DNA of 30,240 nt. It comes from Pseudomonadota bacterium. GTDB taxonomy: Bacteria > Pseudomonadota > Alphaproteobacteria > Rhizobiales > Rhizobiaceae. Both the position numbers and the translations under genes were made by a program. Positions 15,684 to 23,886 of the stretch are shown in pieces. Positions within the stretch are counted from its first letter, which is position 1. Each line of letters opens with the position of its first letter. Where the stretch lies: the NCBI GenBank assembly GCA_023387775.1, contig JAEWHN010000245.1:1-30240 (forward strand), written 5' to 3'. The notes under the pieces were generated by a model. That model was not told where the DNA came from, did not search any database, and was given only the letters and a program-made list of their open reading frames with translations.

Positions 15684-16643
15684 CTATTTTGAGATCTTGG
15701 CTACGGCGAGTTCGACGGCGTTGCGCAGGATGCGCGGGTCGCGCCAGGCCCATTGCGCAAGCAGGCGCAGTTGCGGCGCCTTGCGCCGTTTCAGGAGCCG
15801 CGCCTGCCCCCACAGCGCCTGATTGCGCGCGGTCTGCTTGTAGGCGTGGATCGAGGCCTGGTCCTCCGGCCCATGCGAGAAACGCTGCTCGAGATGGTCG
15901 AGCGCAACCCAGGTGTTGAACTGCTGCTTCAGGAACAGCGGCGAATCCGCGTCCATGCCGTGGAAGATGTTGATACCCTCGCCGCGCGTTGCGCCGACGC
16001 TCTCGCACAGCACCGTGCGGCGCGCGGTGCGCACGCAGTCGTAGAAGAACAACACGTCTTCAGCCGCCAGTCGCAGCGCCGCCTCGAAACGGATGTTGCG
16101 GAACAGGTTCTTGCCGATGACCATGCAGGAGAGATGCATGAAGCTCCAGTTCTTCAGCATCACGCCGGTAAGATCGGGCACCTCGACAAATGGCGGATCG
16201 TCGGAGAGCCGGTCGACCTCGGCAATGCCGGCCAGATCGGCCACGCCGAAGTGGTAGTAGAAGGCTTCGCCGCCCGCGATCGAGGCCCAGTAACAATCGG
16301 CATCAAAAAGTGACAGGCCACCCACAGCATTCTTCAGATGGTCGGGGGTCCACTCATCGTCGGAATCAAGGAAGGCGGCATAGGAGCTGTCCGCCGGCAC
16401 ATGGTCGAGTCCGGTGTTGCGCGCGCCGCCGGGACCGGCATTCTCCTGTTTTATAACGGCTATTCGCGCTCGCTCCTCCAATGAAAGCCCAGCGAGCTCG
16501 GCCTCCACGGGCAGCGGCGAGGCATCGTCGACGACGATCACGTCATAATCGGAATGGCTTTGCGCAAACACGGAATGCAGCGCGCGACGCAGAATACCGG
16601 GCTGTCGCTGGTAGTATGGAATGATGGCAGTGCACTTCGTCAT
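15684..16643 (-). CDS. exoW: ExoW-like glucosyltransferase
   Basis: This 319-residue family 2 glycosyltransferase begins MTKCTAIIPYYQRQPGILRR. VVDDASPLP lies at 37-45, the acceptor-side AGPGGARNTG at 69-78, and the metal-binding DSDDEW at 93-98. ExoW adds the beta-1,3-linked glucose(s) at the end of the succinoglycan side chain. The C-terminal third is basic (LLKRRKAPQLRLLAQWAWR), suggesting peripheral membrane attachment. The ATG at 16643 has AAGG about 9 bases upstream. It is divergent from exoT across about 95 to 130 bases, which must hold both promoters. Confidence 0.9.
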   Translation of the reverse strand: MTKCTAIIPYYQRQPGILRRALHSVFAQSHSDYDVIVVDDASPLPVEAELAGLSLEERARIAVIKQENAGPGGARNTGLDHVPADSSYAAFLDSDDEWTPDHLKNAVGGLSLFDADCYWASIAGGEAFYYHFGVADLAGIAEVDRLSDDPPFVEVPDLTGVMLKNWSFMHLSCMVIGKNLFRNIRFEAALRLAAEDVLFFYDCVRTARRTVLCESVGATRGEGINIFHGMDADSPLFLKQQFNTWVALDHLEQRFSHGPEDQASIHAYKQTARNQALWGQARLLKRRKAPQLRLLAQWAWRDPRILRNAVELAVAKISK

Positions 16644-16716
16644 TCTTTCGCGCCTTAAAAAATCCAGGGAGGCTCGCAGGCTATCGACTGTTCAACGGCT
16701 CGCGATTCGATGGCCC

Positions 16717-16773
16717 GAAAAACCGGGGCTCGTTGACGATGCAGCCCTTACGCAATGAAAAACGGGGCTCGTT
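16717..16773 (+). repeat. Short direct repeat duplicating the exoT translation start
   Basis: An 18-base unit at 16717-16734 (five A, CC, GGGGCTCGTT) recurs at 16757-16773 with one C fewer. Each copy carries the G-run that would act as ribosome binding site and is followed within a few bases by an in-frame start (ATG 16739 after the first, ATG 16775 after the second). Confidence 0.7.
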
Positions 16774-16774
16774 C

Positions 16775-18259
16775 ATGGCGCCAGCAATCAACCTGAAGAC
16801 TGTGACAAACAATGTCGGCTGGAGCGTTCTTTCGAAGACCAGCACATTCGGGCTGAAATTTGTCACCGTCCCGATCCTGGCGCGCATCCTCAGCCCGCAG
16901 GACTTCGGCGTGGTGGCTGTCGCGCAGACCGTGGTGATGTTCCTGACGATGATCGGCAGCGCCGGGCTCGCCACCTCGCTGGTGCTACAGAAGCAAGAAG
17001 ACATGGAAACCGTGCATACGGTTTTCTGGGCCAATCTGCTGATGGCTATCGTGATGGCGGGGGTGATCTACATATGGGCCGACCTGTTTGCCGGCCTGCT
17101 GGGTGCCACTGAAGCAGCCTATCTGCTCCGGATCATGGCGCTGCTCGTCCCCATCCAGCTTTGCGGCGATGTCGCCTACTCGCTGCTTGCCCGACGCATG
17201 GCCTTCGACAAGGACGCGGCCTGGAGTGTTCTTTCCGAATCCGTCGGCGCGCTGGTGGCGGTGGGGCTGGCACTGCTTGGCTGGGGCGTGTGGGCACTGG
17301 TGGCGCAGCTGTTTTCCTCGGCGCTGGTGCGGCTTGCGGGCCTGTTCCATGCCACCGGCTATCGGCCGCGGGCGTCTGTCTCGCTGACCAAGCTGGCAGG
17401 GCTGACGAAGTTCAGCCTCGGCATCACCGGGTCGGAAATCTTCAACTTCATCACCTTCCAGTCGCCCCTGGTGGTGGTGTTGCGTCACTTGGGCCTCACG
17501 GATGCCGGCGCCTATTCGGCCGCCAACCGCTTTTCCAGCATTCCCAACCAGGTGGTGATTTCGGCGCTGATGGGCGTGCTGTTTCCCGTCTTCAGCCACA
17601 TGCATGGCGAGCAGGAGCGCCGCACCAACGCACTGATGCTGAGCACGCAGGTGTGCACGCTGTTTCTGGCTCCGATGATGTTCGGCATGTGGGCCGTCGC
17701 CGAGCCGGCCATGCTGGTGATCTTCGGCCAGCAATGGGCCTATGCATGGCCGGTGCTCGGGCTGCTCGCCCTTTCAAAGGGCATCATGTCGCCCTGCAGC
17801 ACATTCATCCCCTATCTGAAGGGCGTGGGCCGCAGCAATGTGCTCTGGTGGGTTGCGGTGGTGCGCGCCGCCCTGGTCTATGGCGCCGTGAGCTATGGCG
17901 CGATGAGCGGCGGGCTTGTTGGAGCGATGGTGTGGCTGTGCGTGGCCAACGCGGCAACGCTGGTGTTCTATTCCTGGGCGGTGTTTCGCACCGACGGCAG
18001 CGCCTTCCTATCCGGCTTCTATGTCACCAGCCGGCCGATGATCACCTCCGTCGTCATGGCGGTGGCTGTGCGCTTTCTGCTCGACCAGATCAGGGATGCG
18101 GTGCCGGGCGCGGTCTGGCAGCTCGTCATCGGCAGCATGGCCGGCGCGCTCATCTACGGGTTGCTGGTGCTGCTGACCGAGCGCGCTCTTCTGCACAAGC
18201 TGCTGGAACTGGTGAAACAGCGCCGCGCATCGCAAACCGCATCCGAGGCGAGCACCTGA
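16775..18259 (+). CDS. exoT: ExoT-like succinoglycan flippase
   Basis: This 494-residue polytopic inner-membrane protein is of the Wzx/MOP flippase type. About 12-14 hydrophobic segments begin with NLKTVTNNVGWSVLSKTSTF, and ILARILSPQDFGVVAVAQTV at about 36-55 is a typical Wzx landmark. ExoT is required with ExoP and ExoQ for export and assembly of succinoglycan. Three starts are in frame: TTG 16733, ATG 16739 and ATG 16775. The last has GGGG 7 bases upstream and gives the length I recall for S. meliloti ExoT, so it is chosen; the others would add a short polar extension. It is divergent from exoW. Confidence 0.92.
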   Translation: MAPAINLKTVTNNVGWSVLSKTSTFGLKFVTVPILARILSPQDFGVVAVAQTVVMFLTMIGSAGLATSLVLQKQEDMETVHTVFWANLLMAIVMAGVIYIWADLFAGLLGATEAAYLLRIMALLVPIQLCGDVAYSLLARRMAFDKDAAWSVLSESVGALVAVGLALLGWGVWALVAQLFSSALVRLAGLFHATGYRPRASVSLTKLAGLTKFSLGITGSEIFNFITFQSPLVVVLRHLGLTDAGAYSAANRFSSIPNQVVISALMGVLFPVFSHMHGEQERRTNALMLSTQVCTLFLAPMMFGMWAVAEPAMLVIFGQQWAYAWPVLGLLALSKGIMSPCSTFIPYLKGVGRSNVLWWVAVVRAALVYGAVSYGAMSGGLVGAMVWLCVANAATLVFYSWAVFRTDGSAFLSGFYVTSRPMITSVVMAVAVRFLLDQIRDAVPGAVWQLVIGSMAGALIYGLLVLLTERALLHKLLELVKQRRASQTASEAST

Positions 18260-18261
18260 CC

Positions 18262-18273
18262 CGGCCTTGGCCG
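18262..18273 (+). terminator. Small hairpin just after exoT
   Basis: CGGC-CTTG-GCCG directly follows the exoT stop; CTTG is a stable tetraloop. A short CAATTTC follows. The stem is only 4 bp, so this is a weak candidate terminator. Confidence 0.25.
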
Positions 18274-18341
18274 CAATTTCATCATTGGCGGGCGCGTGGT
18301 AGTTTCGTTTCGTATTCCGCGATCAATCTGGAGAGGCCGGC

Positions 18342-18725
18342 ATGGCATTGTTCCGCTTTCGAACCAGAAGTCCCGGCCGCGACAGCGCGACCGATGAAAG
18401 CCGGCGGCAACGCCTGCAGCAGCTTCTGGACGCGCTGAACGCGGAGATCGAAGCCGAACGCAGCGGCCTGCGCAATCGCTACGACAAGATCATGGCCGAC
18501 GCCGCATTCTCACAGCAGGCCCTGGAGCAGAAAAGCGCCGGCGGCGAGATCTCCTCGCGCATCGACGAGTTGACCGGCGCCATGATGCGCTACACCGAGC
18601 GGCTCTCCGCACTGGACCAGCAAAGCGCTTTTGTTACCGAGATGCATAGCCGGCTAGAGGCGTTTTTCCGGGAGAACACAAGGTTCGCGGACTCCGGGAG
18701 GAACCCTGGTCCGAAACCGGAATAA
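18342..18725 (+). CDS. Coiled-coil protein of unknown function in the exoI/exoH slot
   Basis: This 127-residue hydrophilic protein has no signal peptide or membrane segment. A basic N-terminus (FRFRTRSPGRD) is followed by a long helical region at about 20-110 with heptad-like spacing (RLQQLLDALNAEIEAE, then IDELTGAMMRYTERLSALDQ), ending in a proline-rich tail. GGAGAGG with 5 bases of spacing precedes the ATG. It lies on the plus strand between exoT and exoK, where S. meliloti carries exoI and exoH. I do not recognise the family. A role in regulating or scaffolding polymer assembly is possible but only suggested by position. Confidence 0.7.
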   Translation: MALFRFRTRSPGRDSATDESRRQRLQQLLDALNAEIEAERSGLRNRYDKIMADAAFSQQALEQKSAGGEISSRIDELTGAMMRYTERLSALDQQSAFVTEMHSRLEAFFRENTRFADSGRNPGPKPE

Positions 18726-18752
18726 CGAGCGCTTACAAAATGTTATCCGCTC

Positions 18753-18772
18753 CGGCCGGCTATTGTCGGCCG
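18753..18772 (+). terminator. GC-rich stem-loop between the coiled-coil gene and exoK
   Basis: CGGCCGGC (18753-18760), loop TATT, GTCGGCCG (18765-18772): eight pairs including one G-T, 28 bases after the coiled-coil gene's stop. No T-tract follows. It may separate that gene from the exoKLAMONP operon, whose promoter should lie in the next 100 bases. Confidence 0.45.
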
Positions 18773-18880
18773 CGGTCACAATCTCATCTCCCCCCTGTCC
18801 TATGCATCCAGCATTCTTGCTGTGATTTTTGAAGGACGCGGTTTCTCCGGAAGCCGCAGAGCATAAAGGGGAGAGGCCAC

Positions 18881-19699
18881 GTGACGCCAATCGCGACCAG
18901 AACCACCCGAATCAATTTCAATCTCGCTCTTACTGCGGCGGCTGCCCTTCTTGCCTCGATGGGCGCCGCCACCTTGCCGAGCCTCGCACAGGACCCCATA
19001 GGCGCATCCTTCGTCGAGAACTTCGACAAGCTCGACAAGAGCCGCTGGTACATCTCCGACGGCTGGTCGAATGGCGATCACCAGAACTGCATTTGGTCGA
19101 AGAACCAGGTCTCGGTTGCCAATGGCGTGCTCAAGCTGGGCTTTGCAAAGCAGGCGCTGAAGGACCGCAATCATGTCTGCGGCGAGATCCAGACCAACGC
19201 CCGTTTCGGATACGGCACCTTCGAGGTGCGCATGAAGGCCGTCGCCGGGTCGGGCCTCAACACCGGTTTCTTCACCTATATCGGCCCCACGCATGGACAG
19301 CCCCATGACGAGATCGACTTCGAGGTTCTCGGCAAGGACCCCTCGAAGGTTCAGCTCAACCAGTATGTGAACGGCAAGAGCGTGGGCAGCGCGGCGCTGG
19401 TGGACGTGCCGGGCGGCGCCGCCAAAGGTTTCCACGACTATGCCTTCGTCTGGGAGAAGGAGCGCATCCGCTGGTATGTCGACGGCAAGCTGGTCGGCGA
19501 GGCCACAGACCCGGCAAAGATCCCGAGCCATCCGTCGAAGATCTATATGAGCCTCTGGGGCTCCGACATCCTGAAGTCCTGGATGGGCGCCTTCGTCGAG
19601 CCCGCGGGACCGGTCGCCGCGGAGATCGAGCGCGTCGCCTACACGGCGCCAGGCGATGCCTGCCAGTTTCCTGAATCGGTTGCCTGCAAGCTGAAATAG
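18881..19699 (+). CDS. exoK: ExoK-like endo-beta-1,3-1,4-glycanase (GH16)
   Basis: This 272-residue secreted glycoside hydrolase of family 16 has a signal peptide (hydrophobic core about 15-30, cleavage near SLAQ-D). The catalytic motif is DEIDFE at 143-148, with E144 the expected nucleophile, E148 the acid/base and D146 between them. SRWYISDGWSNG at 54-65 and the GYGTFEVRMKA strand at 110-120 are further family features. Four cysteines (70, 100 and two near the C-terminus) may form disulphides. ExoK cleaves nascent succinoglycan outside the cell to give shorter chains. The start is a GTG at 18881 with GGGGAGAGG just upstream. It is the first gene of exoKLAMONP. Confidence 0.92.
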   Translation: MTPIATRTTRINFNLALTAAAALLASMGAATLPSLAQDPIGASFVENFDKLDKSRWYISDGWSNGDHQNCIWSKNQVSVANGVLKLGFAKQALKDRNHVCGEIQTNARFGYGTFEVRMKAVAGSGLNTGFFTYIGPTHGQPHDEIDFEVLGKDPSKVQLNQYVNGKSVGSAALVDVPGGAAKGFHDYAFVWEKERIRWYVDGKLVGEATDPAKIPSHPSKIYMSLWGSDILKSWMGAFVEPAGPVAAEIERVAYTAPGDACQFPESVACKLK

Positions 19700-19714
19700 C
19701 CGCGGAGCAACCCG

Positions 19715-20887
19715 ATGCTGCACGTACTTTATCTCGTGCATGACCTGTCCGATCCGGCAGTTGGCCGACGGGTGGCCATGCTGCAGGCAGGCGGCGCCGA
19801 GGTGTCGCTGGCCGGCTTCCGGCGCGCGGCGCAACCTGCGCCCGGCCTGGAAGCATTGGCGCCGATCGATCTCGGCCCGACGCGGGACGGCAAATTCGCA
19901 CAGCGCCTGGCAGCCGTGGGCAAGGCGGCGCTGGTGCTTGGCGCACGCCTGCGCAAGGTGCGCAGGCCCGATGTCATCATCGGCCGCAATCTCGAAATGC
20001 TGGCGCTGGCACGGCGGGCGAGATCGCTGTTTTCGGGCGAGGTGCCGATCGTCTACGAATGCCTCGACATTCACCGGCTGTTGCTCGGCAGCGGCGGCAT
20101 CTCGCACGCCATGCGGGCGGCGGAAAGGCGGCTCGGCGACGATGTTTCGCTGCTGATGACAAGCTCGCCCGCCTTTGTGCGCAATTATTTCCAGCGGTTC
20201 GGCCAGATCGAGGCGCCGGTGCTGCTGCTGCACAACAAGGTTCTGGAACTGGACCGTCAGCCGGCGGCCCGGAATGGCGCTCCCCCGCCCGCGCCTGGCG
20301 AACCCTGGGTGATCGGCTGGTTCGGAGCCTTGCGCTGCCGCAAATCGCTGGAAATGCTGGCGGCCTTCACGAGACAGGCGCAAGGCCGCTTCGAAGTCGT
20401 GCTGCGCGGCCGCCCGGCATATTCCGAATTCGCGGATTTCGATGGCTTTGTCGCGGCCCAGCCGCACATGCGCTTCGAGGGTGCCTACCGCAATCCCCAG
20501 GACCTCGCTGCCATCTATGGCGAAGCGCACTTCACATGGGCAGTCGACTTCTTCGAAGAAGGGCTGAATTCCAGCTGGCTGCTGCCCAACCGGCTCTATG
20601 AAGGCTGCCTGCACGGCGCGATCCCGATCGCCATGGCCGACACCGAAACCGGCCGCTTCCTGGCCGAGCGGCAGATCGGGCTTCGGCTGGATAAAGCCTC
20701 ACCGGATGCATTGGCAACGCTTCTGGGCAACATCGATGCCGACGGTTTTGCGGCCCTGCGCGGCGGGGTCACCGCCCAGGACCGCGGCACATGGGTATGC
20801 GACAGGCAGGACTGCCTGGCGCTGGTGGAACGGCTGAAAGGGCTTTCGACGCGAAGAGAGCCGGCCGCCCTGCTTGAGGCGGCCTGA
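19715..20887 (+). CDS. exoL: ExoL-like glycosyltransferase
   Basis: This 390-residue cytoplasmic glycosyltransferase has a GT-B/GT4-like rather than GT2 layout. The N-terminus LHVLYLVHDLSDPAVGRRV and the mid-section PDVIIGRNLEMLALARRARS, VPIVYECLDIHRLL, WVIGWFGALRCRKSLEML and VVLRGRPAY are consistent with two Rossmann-like domains. In S. meliloti ExoL adds the third sugar, a beta-1,4-glucose, to the lipid-linked disaccharide. GGAG lies 7 bases before the ATG; it begins 15 bases after exoK and ends 13 bases before exoA, so it is inside the operon. Confidence 0.87.
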   Translation: MLHVLYLVHDLSDPAVGRRVAMLQAGGAEVSLAGFRRAAQPAPGLEALAPIDLGPTRDGKFAQRLAAVGKAALVLGARLRKVRRPDVIIGRNLEMLALARRARSLFSGEVPIVYECLDIHRLLLGSGGISHAMRAAERRLGDDVSLLMTSSPAFVRNYFQRFGQIEAPVLLLHNKVLELDRQPAARNGAPPPAPGEPWVIGWFGALRCRKSLEMLAAFTRQAQGRFEVVLRGRPAYSEFADFDGFVAAQPHMRFEGAYRNPQDLAAIYGEAHFTWAVDFFEEGLNSSWLLPNRLYEGCLHGAIPIAMADTETGRFLAERQIGLRLDKASPDALATLLGNIDADGFAALRGGVTAQDRGTWVCDRQDCLALVERLKGLSTRREPAALLEAA

Positions 20888-20900
20888 GAACAGCCAACAA

Positions 20901-21911
20901 ATGAGCGTGATGATGACCGAAGCGAAGCTGCCGGCCCGGCCGTGCATGATTGTTATTCCCTGCCTCAACGAGGCCCAGAACATGGAGGCGTTGGTGATGC
21001 GGCTGGAACCCTCCGCCGAGCGCCTCGACATGGCGATCGTGGTGGTGGATGGCGGCAGCACCGACGGCACGCTGGAGATCGTCGAGGCCCTTGCGGCCTC
21101 GAACCCGCGCGTGCAGCTTCTGCATAATGCGCAGAGGCTCCAGAGTGCTGCGGTCAATCTGGCCGTCGAACAGTTCGGCGACGTTTTCCGCAGCTTCATC
21201 CGCATCGATGCGCATGGCGATTACCCTGTCGACTATTGCGAGCGGCTGATCGAGGAGGCCGAGGCGACGCACGCGGATTCGGTCGTGGTCGCCATGGCCA
21301 CGCGCGGCTTCAGCGCCTTCCAGAAGGCGACGGCAATGGCGCAGAACTCGAGGCTTGGCAATGGCGGCTCGGCGCATCGCCGCGGGGCCAGGGGCCATTG
21401 GACCGACCACGGCCACCACGCCTTGATGCGTGTGAGCGCCTTCCGCGCCGTCGGCGGCTATGACGAAGGCTTCAGCCACAACGAGGATGCAGAGCTGGAT
21501 TATCGGCTGCGGGCCGCCGGCTACCGCCTGTGGATGACCGACAAGACCTTCATGGTCTACTATCCGAGAACCACGGTGCGGGCGCTGTTCAGGCAGTATC
21601 TCGGCTACGGCAGGGGCCGGGCAAAGAACATCCTCAAGCATCGCGCCGTTCCGAAAATCCGGCAGATGATCCCGCTGATGGTCGTTCCGGTCGTCGCAGG
21701 CGCTTCGCTTGCGGTGCTGAACTGGGCGGCGGTGCTGCCGGCCGCGCTCTGGGCGTCTGTCTGCTTGGGCTATGGCGTGTGGATGGCTTTGGGCCAGCGC
21801 AATCCTTACGGCCCGCTCGCCGCGTTCTCGGCAATGGTCATGCACCTGGCCTGGTCGGCAGGCTTCTGGCTGCAGATGCTCGATTTCCGCAAGCGCGAGG
21901 AAAGCGCATGA
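20901..21911 (+). CDS. exoA: ExoA-like beta-1,3-glucosyltransferase
   Basis: This 336-residue family 2 glycosyltransferase has MIVIPCLNEAQNMEAL near 16-31, VVDGGSTDGT at 48-57 and DAHGDYP at 103-109 (metal-binding region). RAKNILKHR is followed by two or three C-terminal hydrophobic segments (about 260-325) that would anchor it in the inner membrane. ExoA adds the second sugar, a beta-1,3-glucose, onto the lipid-linked galactose. The frame is open back to a TTG at 20874 that overlaps exoL, but the ATG at 20901 gives the natural family start. It overlaps exoM by ATGA. Confidence 0.92.
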   Translation: MSVMMTEAKLPARPCMIVIPCLNEAQNMEALVMRLEPSAERLDMAIVVVDGGSTDGTLEIVEALAASNPRVQLLHNAQRLQSAAVNLAVEQFGDVFRSFIRIDAHGDYPVDYCERLIEEAEATHADSVVVAMATRGFSAFQKATAMAQNSRLGNGGSAHRRGARGHWTDHGHHALMRVSAFRAVGGYDEGFSHNEDAELDYRLRAAGYRLWMTDKTFMVYYPRTTVRALFRQYLGYGRGRAKNILKHRAVPKIRQMIPLMVVPVVAGASLAVLNWAAVLPAALWASVCLGYGVWMALGQRNPYGPLAAFSAMVMHLAWSAGFWLQMLDFRKREESA

Positions 21912-22870
21912 ACGCGCCCGGCACCTGCGCGCTGAAGCCCCGACGCATCGACATCGGCGTTTGCACCTTTCGGCGGAAGGAACTCGAGGACACGCTGCGC
22001 TCGCTAGGCGCGCTCACGATCCCGCCTGACACGATGCTGCGCGCAATCGTGGCCGACAATGACGCGGTGCCGAGCGCACGCGGCCTCGTCTACGCATTGG
22101 CGAGCCAGTTGCCGTTCGACCTCGTCTATGTGCACTGCCCCGCCGCCAACATCTCGCTGGCCCGCAATGCGTGCCTCGAGAGCAGCAACGGTGACTTTCT
22201 TGCATTCATCGACGACGATTCGACGGCCTCCCCGGCGTGGCTGGCGGAGTTGCTGAAGGTCGCCGACGCCACCGGCGCCGATGCGGTGCTGGGACCGGTT
22301 CGGGCGGTCTATGGACCCGGCGCGCCCGGCTGGATGAGCCAAGGCGATTTCCACTCCACCACGCCGGTCTTCGTGAAAGGCCAGATCCGTACCGGATACA
22401 GCGGCAATGTGCTGCTTCGTTGCGCTTCGCCATACGTCGCCGGGCGCCGCTTCAACCTGGCGCGGGGCCGCAGCGGCGGCGAAGATACGGAATATTTCGC
22501 CCGCCTCCACCGAGCCGGCGGCACCATTGCCTATGCGCCGGACGCGGTGGTGGTCGAGCCGGTTCCCAGCGAGCGCGCACGGCTTTCGTGGCTGCTCAAG
22601 CGGCGTTTCCGGGTCGGACAGACCCACGGCCGGCTGCTTGGGGAACTGCAGCAAACCCGGCGGCCGCTGCCCCAGGCCGGGCTGGCCTTCGCCAAGGCCG
22701 CCTACTGCTTCGCCGCGGCCGCTGCGAGCGCAATCTCCGCAGAACAGCGCAACCGCTTCGGCCTGCGCGGGGTCATGCATATCGGCGCCGTGAGCGGAAT
22801 TCTGGGCGCGCAGGAGATCGAGCAATATGGCAAGCGGCAACCGGCGGGAGAACGCGGCAATGCGGCCTGA
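21908..22870 (+). CDS. exoM: ExoM-like beta-1,4-glucosyltransferase
   Basis: This 320-residue family 2 glycosyltransferase has DIGVCTFRRKELEDTLRSL at 15-33, ADND at 49-52, the metal-binding IDDD at 101-104 (AFIDDDSTASPAWL) and GGEDTEYFARLHRAGG in the second half. ExoM adds the fourth sugar, a beta-1,4-glucose. The start at 21908 overlaps the exoA stop in ATGA and is preferred over an open extension through exoA, which is arginine-rich and non-coding. The C-terminal part is basic (WLLKRRFRVGQTHGRLL) and likely membrane-associated. Its end overlaps the exoO start region by about 11 bases. Confidence 0.9.
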   Translation: MNAPGTCALKPRRIDIGVCTFRRKELEDTLRSLGALTIPPDTMLRAIVADNDAVPSARGLVYALASQLPFDLVYVHCPAANISLARNACLESSNGDFLAFIDDDSTASPAWLAELLKVADATGADAVLGPVRAVYGPGAPGWMSQGDFHSTTPVFVKGQIRTGYSGNVLLRCASPYVAGRRFNLARGRSGGEDTEYFARLHRAGGTIAYAPDAVVVEPVPSERARLSWLLKRRFRVGQTHGRLLGELQQTRRPLPQAGLAFAKAAYCFAAAAASAISAEQRNRFGLRGVMHIGAVSGILGAQEIEQYGKRQPAGERGNAA

Positions 22871-23819
22871 TGTGACTTTCATCATGGCGGCCTACAACGC
22901 CGAGGCGACGATTGCCCACGCCCTGCGCAGCGCGCTTGACCAGAAAGGCGTGAGCGTCGAAGTGGTGGTTGTCGACGATTGCTCGCGCGACCGCACGGTC
23001 GACGTTGCCCGGGCCTTTCCCGAGGACACGGTCCACGTCGTCGCGCTTGGCCAAAACCGCGGTCCGGGCGGGGCTCGCAACGCCGGCCTTTCCGTGGCGC
23101 GCGGCCGCTGGATCGCGGTGCTCGATTGCGACGACACCGTCTCGCCGCAGCGCCTCGCCCGCATGATCGGCCGCGCGGAAGCGGCGGGCACGCAAATTGC
23201 GGTCGACAATCTCGATGTCGTCCGCGGCACCGGCGCCCGCGAAACCATGTTCACGGCCGAGCTGCTGAAAAGCATGGGCGAACTCACGCTTCCCGCCTTC
23301 ATCGCAGCCAACATCATGTTCGAGGAGACGTTCTCCTTCGGCTACATGAAGCCGGTGTTCGAGCGGGCTTTCATCCAGCGCCACGGGCTGCGCTACGACG
23401 AACGACTGCGCATCGGCGAGGACTATATCTTCCTCGCCTCGGCGCTGGCCAATGGCGGCCGATGCGTTATCGAACCGGAGGCAGGCTATGCCTACCACAT
23501 CCGCGAAGGTTCCATTTCGCGCGTGCTGGAACTGCGCCATGTAGAGGCGATGCTCGCCGCCGATGCGCAGTTTGTTCTCGACCATCATCTGGACGCGGCG
23601 GCCCAGGCTGCGCAGGCCCGGCGCACCTGCAGTCTCCAGGAGGCTGCCGTCTTCCTGTCGCTGGTGCAACACCTGAAGGCTGGGGCGCCTTTGAAGGCTG
23701 CCGGCGCGGCACTGCGCGACCCGGCGGCGCTGAAGCACCTCCGTATGCCCATTGCCGCCCGCTTACGGCGGCTCGCAACCACATTCCAGTCTCGCCAAAC
23801 GCCCGGTCGGGCCGGCTGA
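22860..23819 (+). CDS. exoO: ExoO-like beta-1,6-glucosyltransferase
   Basis: From the ATG at 22860 this is a 319-residue family 2 glycosyltransferase: VTFIMAAYNAEATIAHAL at 5-22, VVDD at 37-40, GPGGARNAG at 68-76, DCDD at 89-92 and RIGEDYIFLASALANGG near 186-202. ExoO adds the fifth sugar, the beta-1,6-glucose that starts the side chain. GGAG with 9 bases of spacing supports 22860; an in-frame ATG at 22827 gives 11 more residues that overlap exoM. It is related to ExoU. The 67 bases to exoN are longer than the other gaps in the operon. Confidence 0.9.
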   Translation: MRPDVTFIMAAYNAEATIAHALRSALDQKGVSVEVVVVDDCSRDRTVDVARAFPEDTVHVVALGQNRGPGGARNAGLSVARGRWIAVLDCDDTVSPQRLARMIGRAEAAGTQIAVDNLDVVRGTGARETMFTAELLKSMGELTLPAFIAANIMFEETFSFGYMKPVFERAFIQRHGLRYDERLRIGEDYIFLASALANGGRCVIEPEAGYAYHIREGSISRVLELRHVEAMLAADAQFVLDHHLDAAAQAAQARRTCSLQEAAVFLSLVQHLKAGAPLKAAGAALRDPAALKHLRMPIAARLRRLATTFQSRQTPGRAG

Positions 23820-23886
23820 GACGACGAACCACCGGTATTGGGCGGGGATGGCTCGATATCCGACCAACAGGAAGAGGGAAAATCGT

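Noticed and set aside
18800..20614. A 604-codon minus-strand frame opposite exoK and exoL
   Set aside because: It is antisense to a GH16 enzyme with intact catalytic motif and to exoL; no domain and no ribosome site.
13704..23819. Recent duplication of exoU and exoO
   Set aside because: The two proteins share a pattern of motifs but differ at most positions, so this is family-level relatedness rather than a recent copy.
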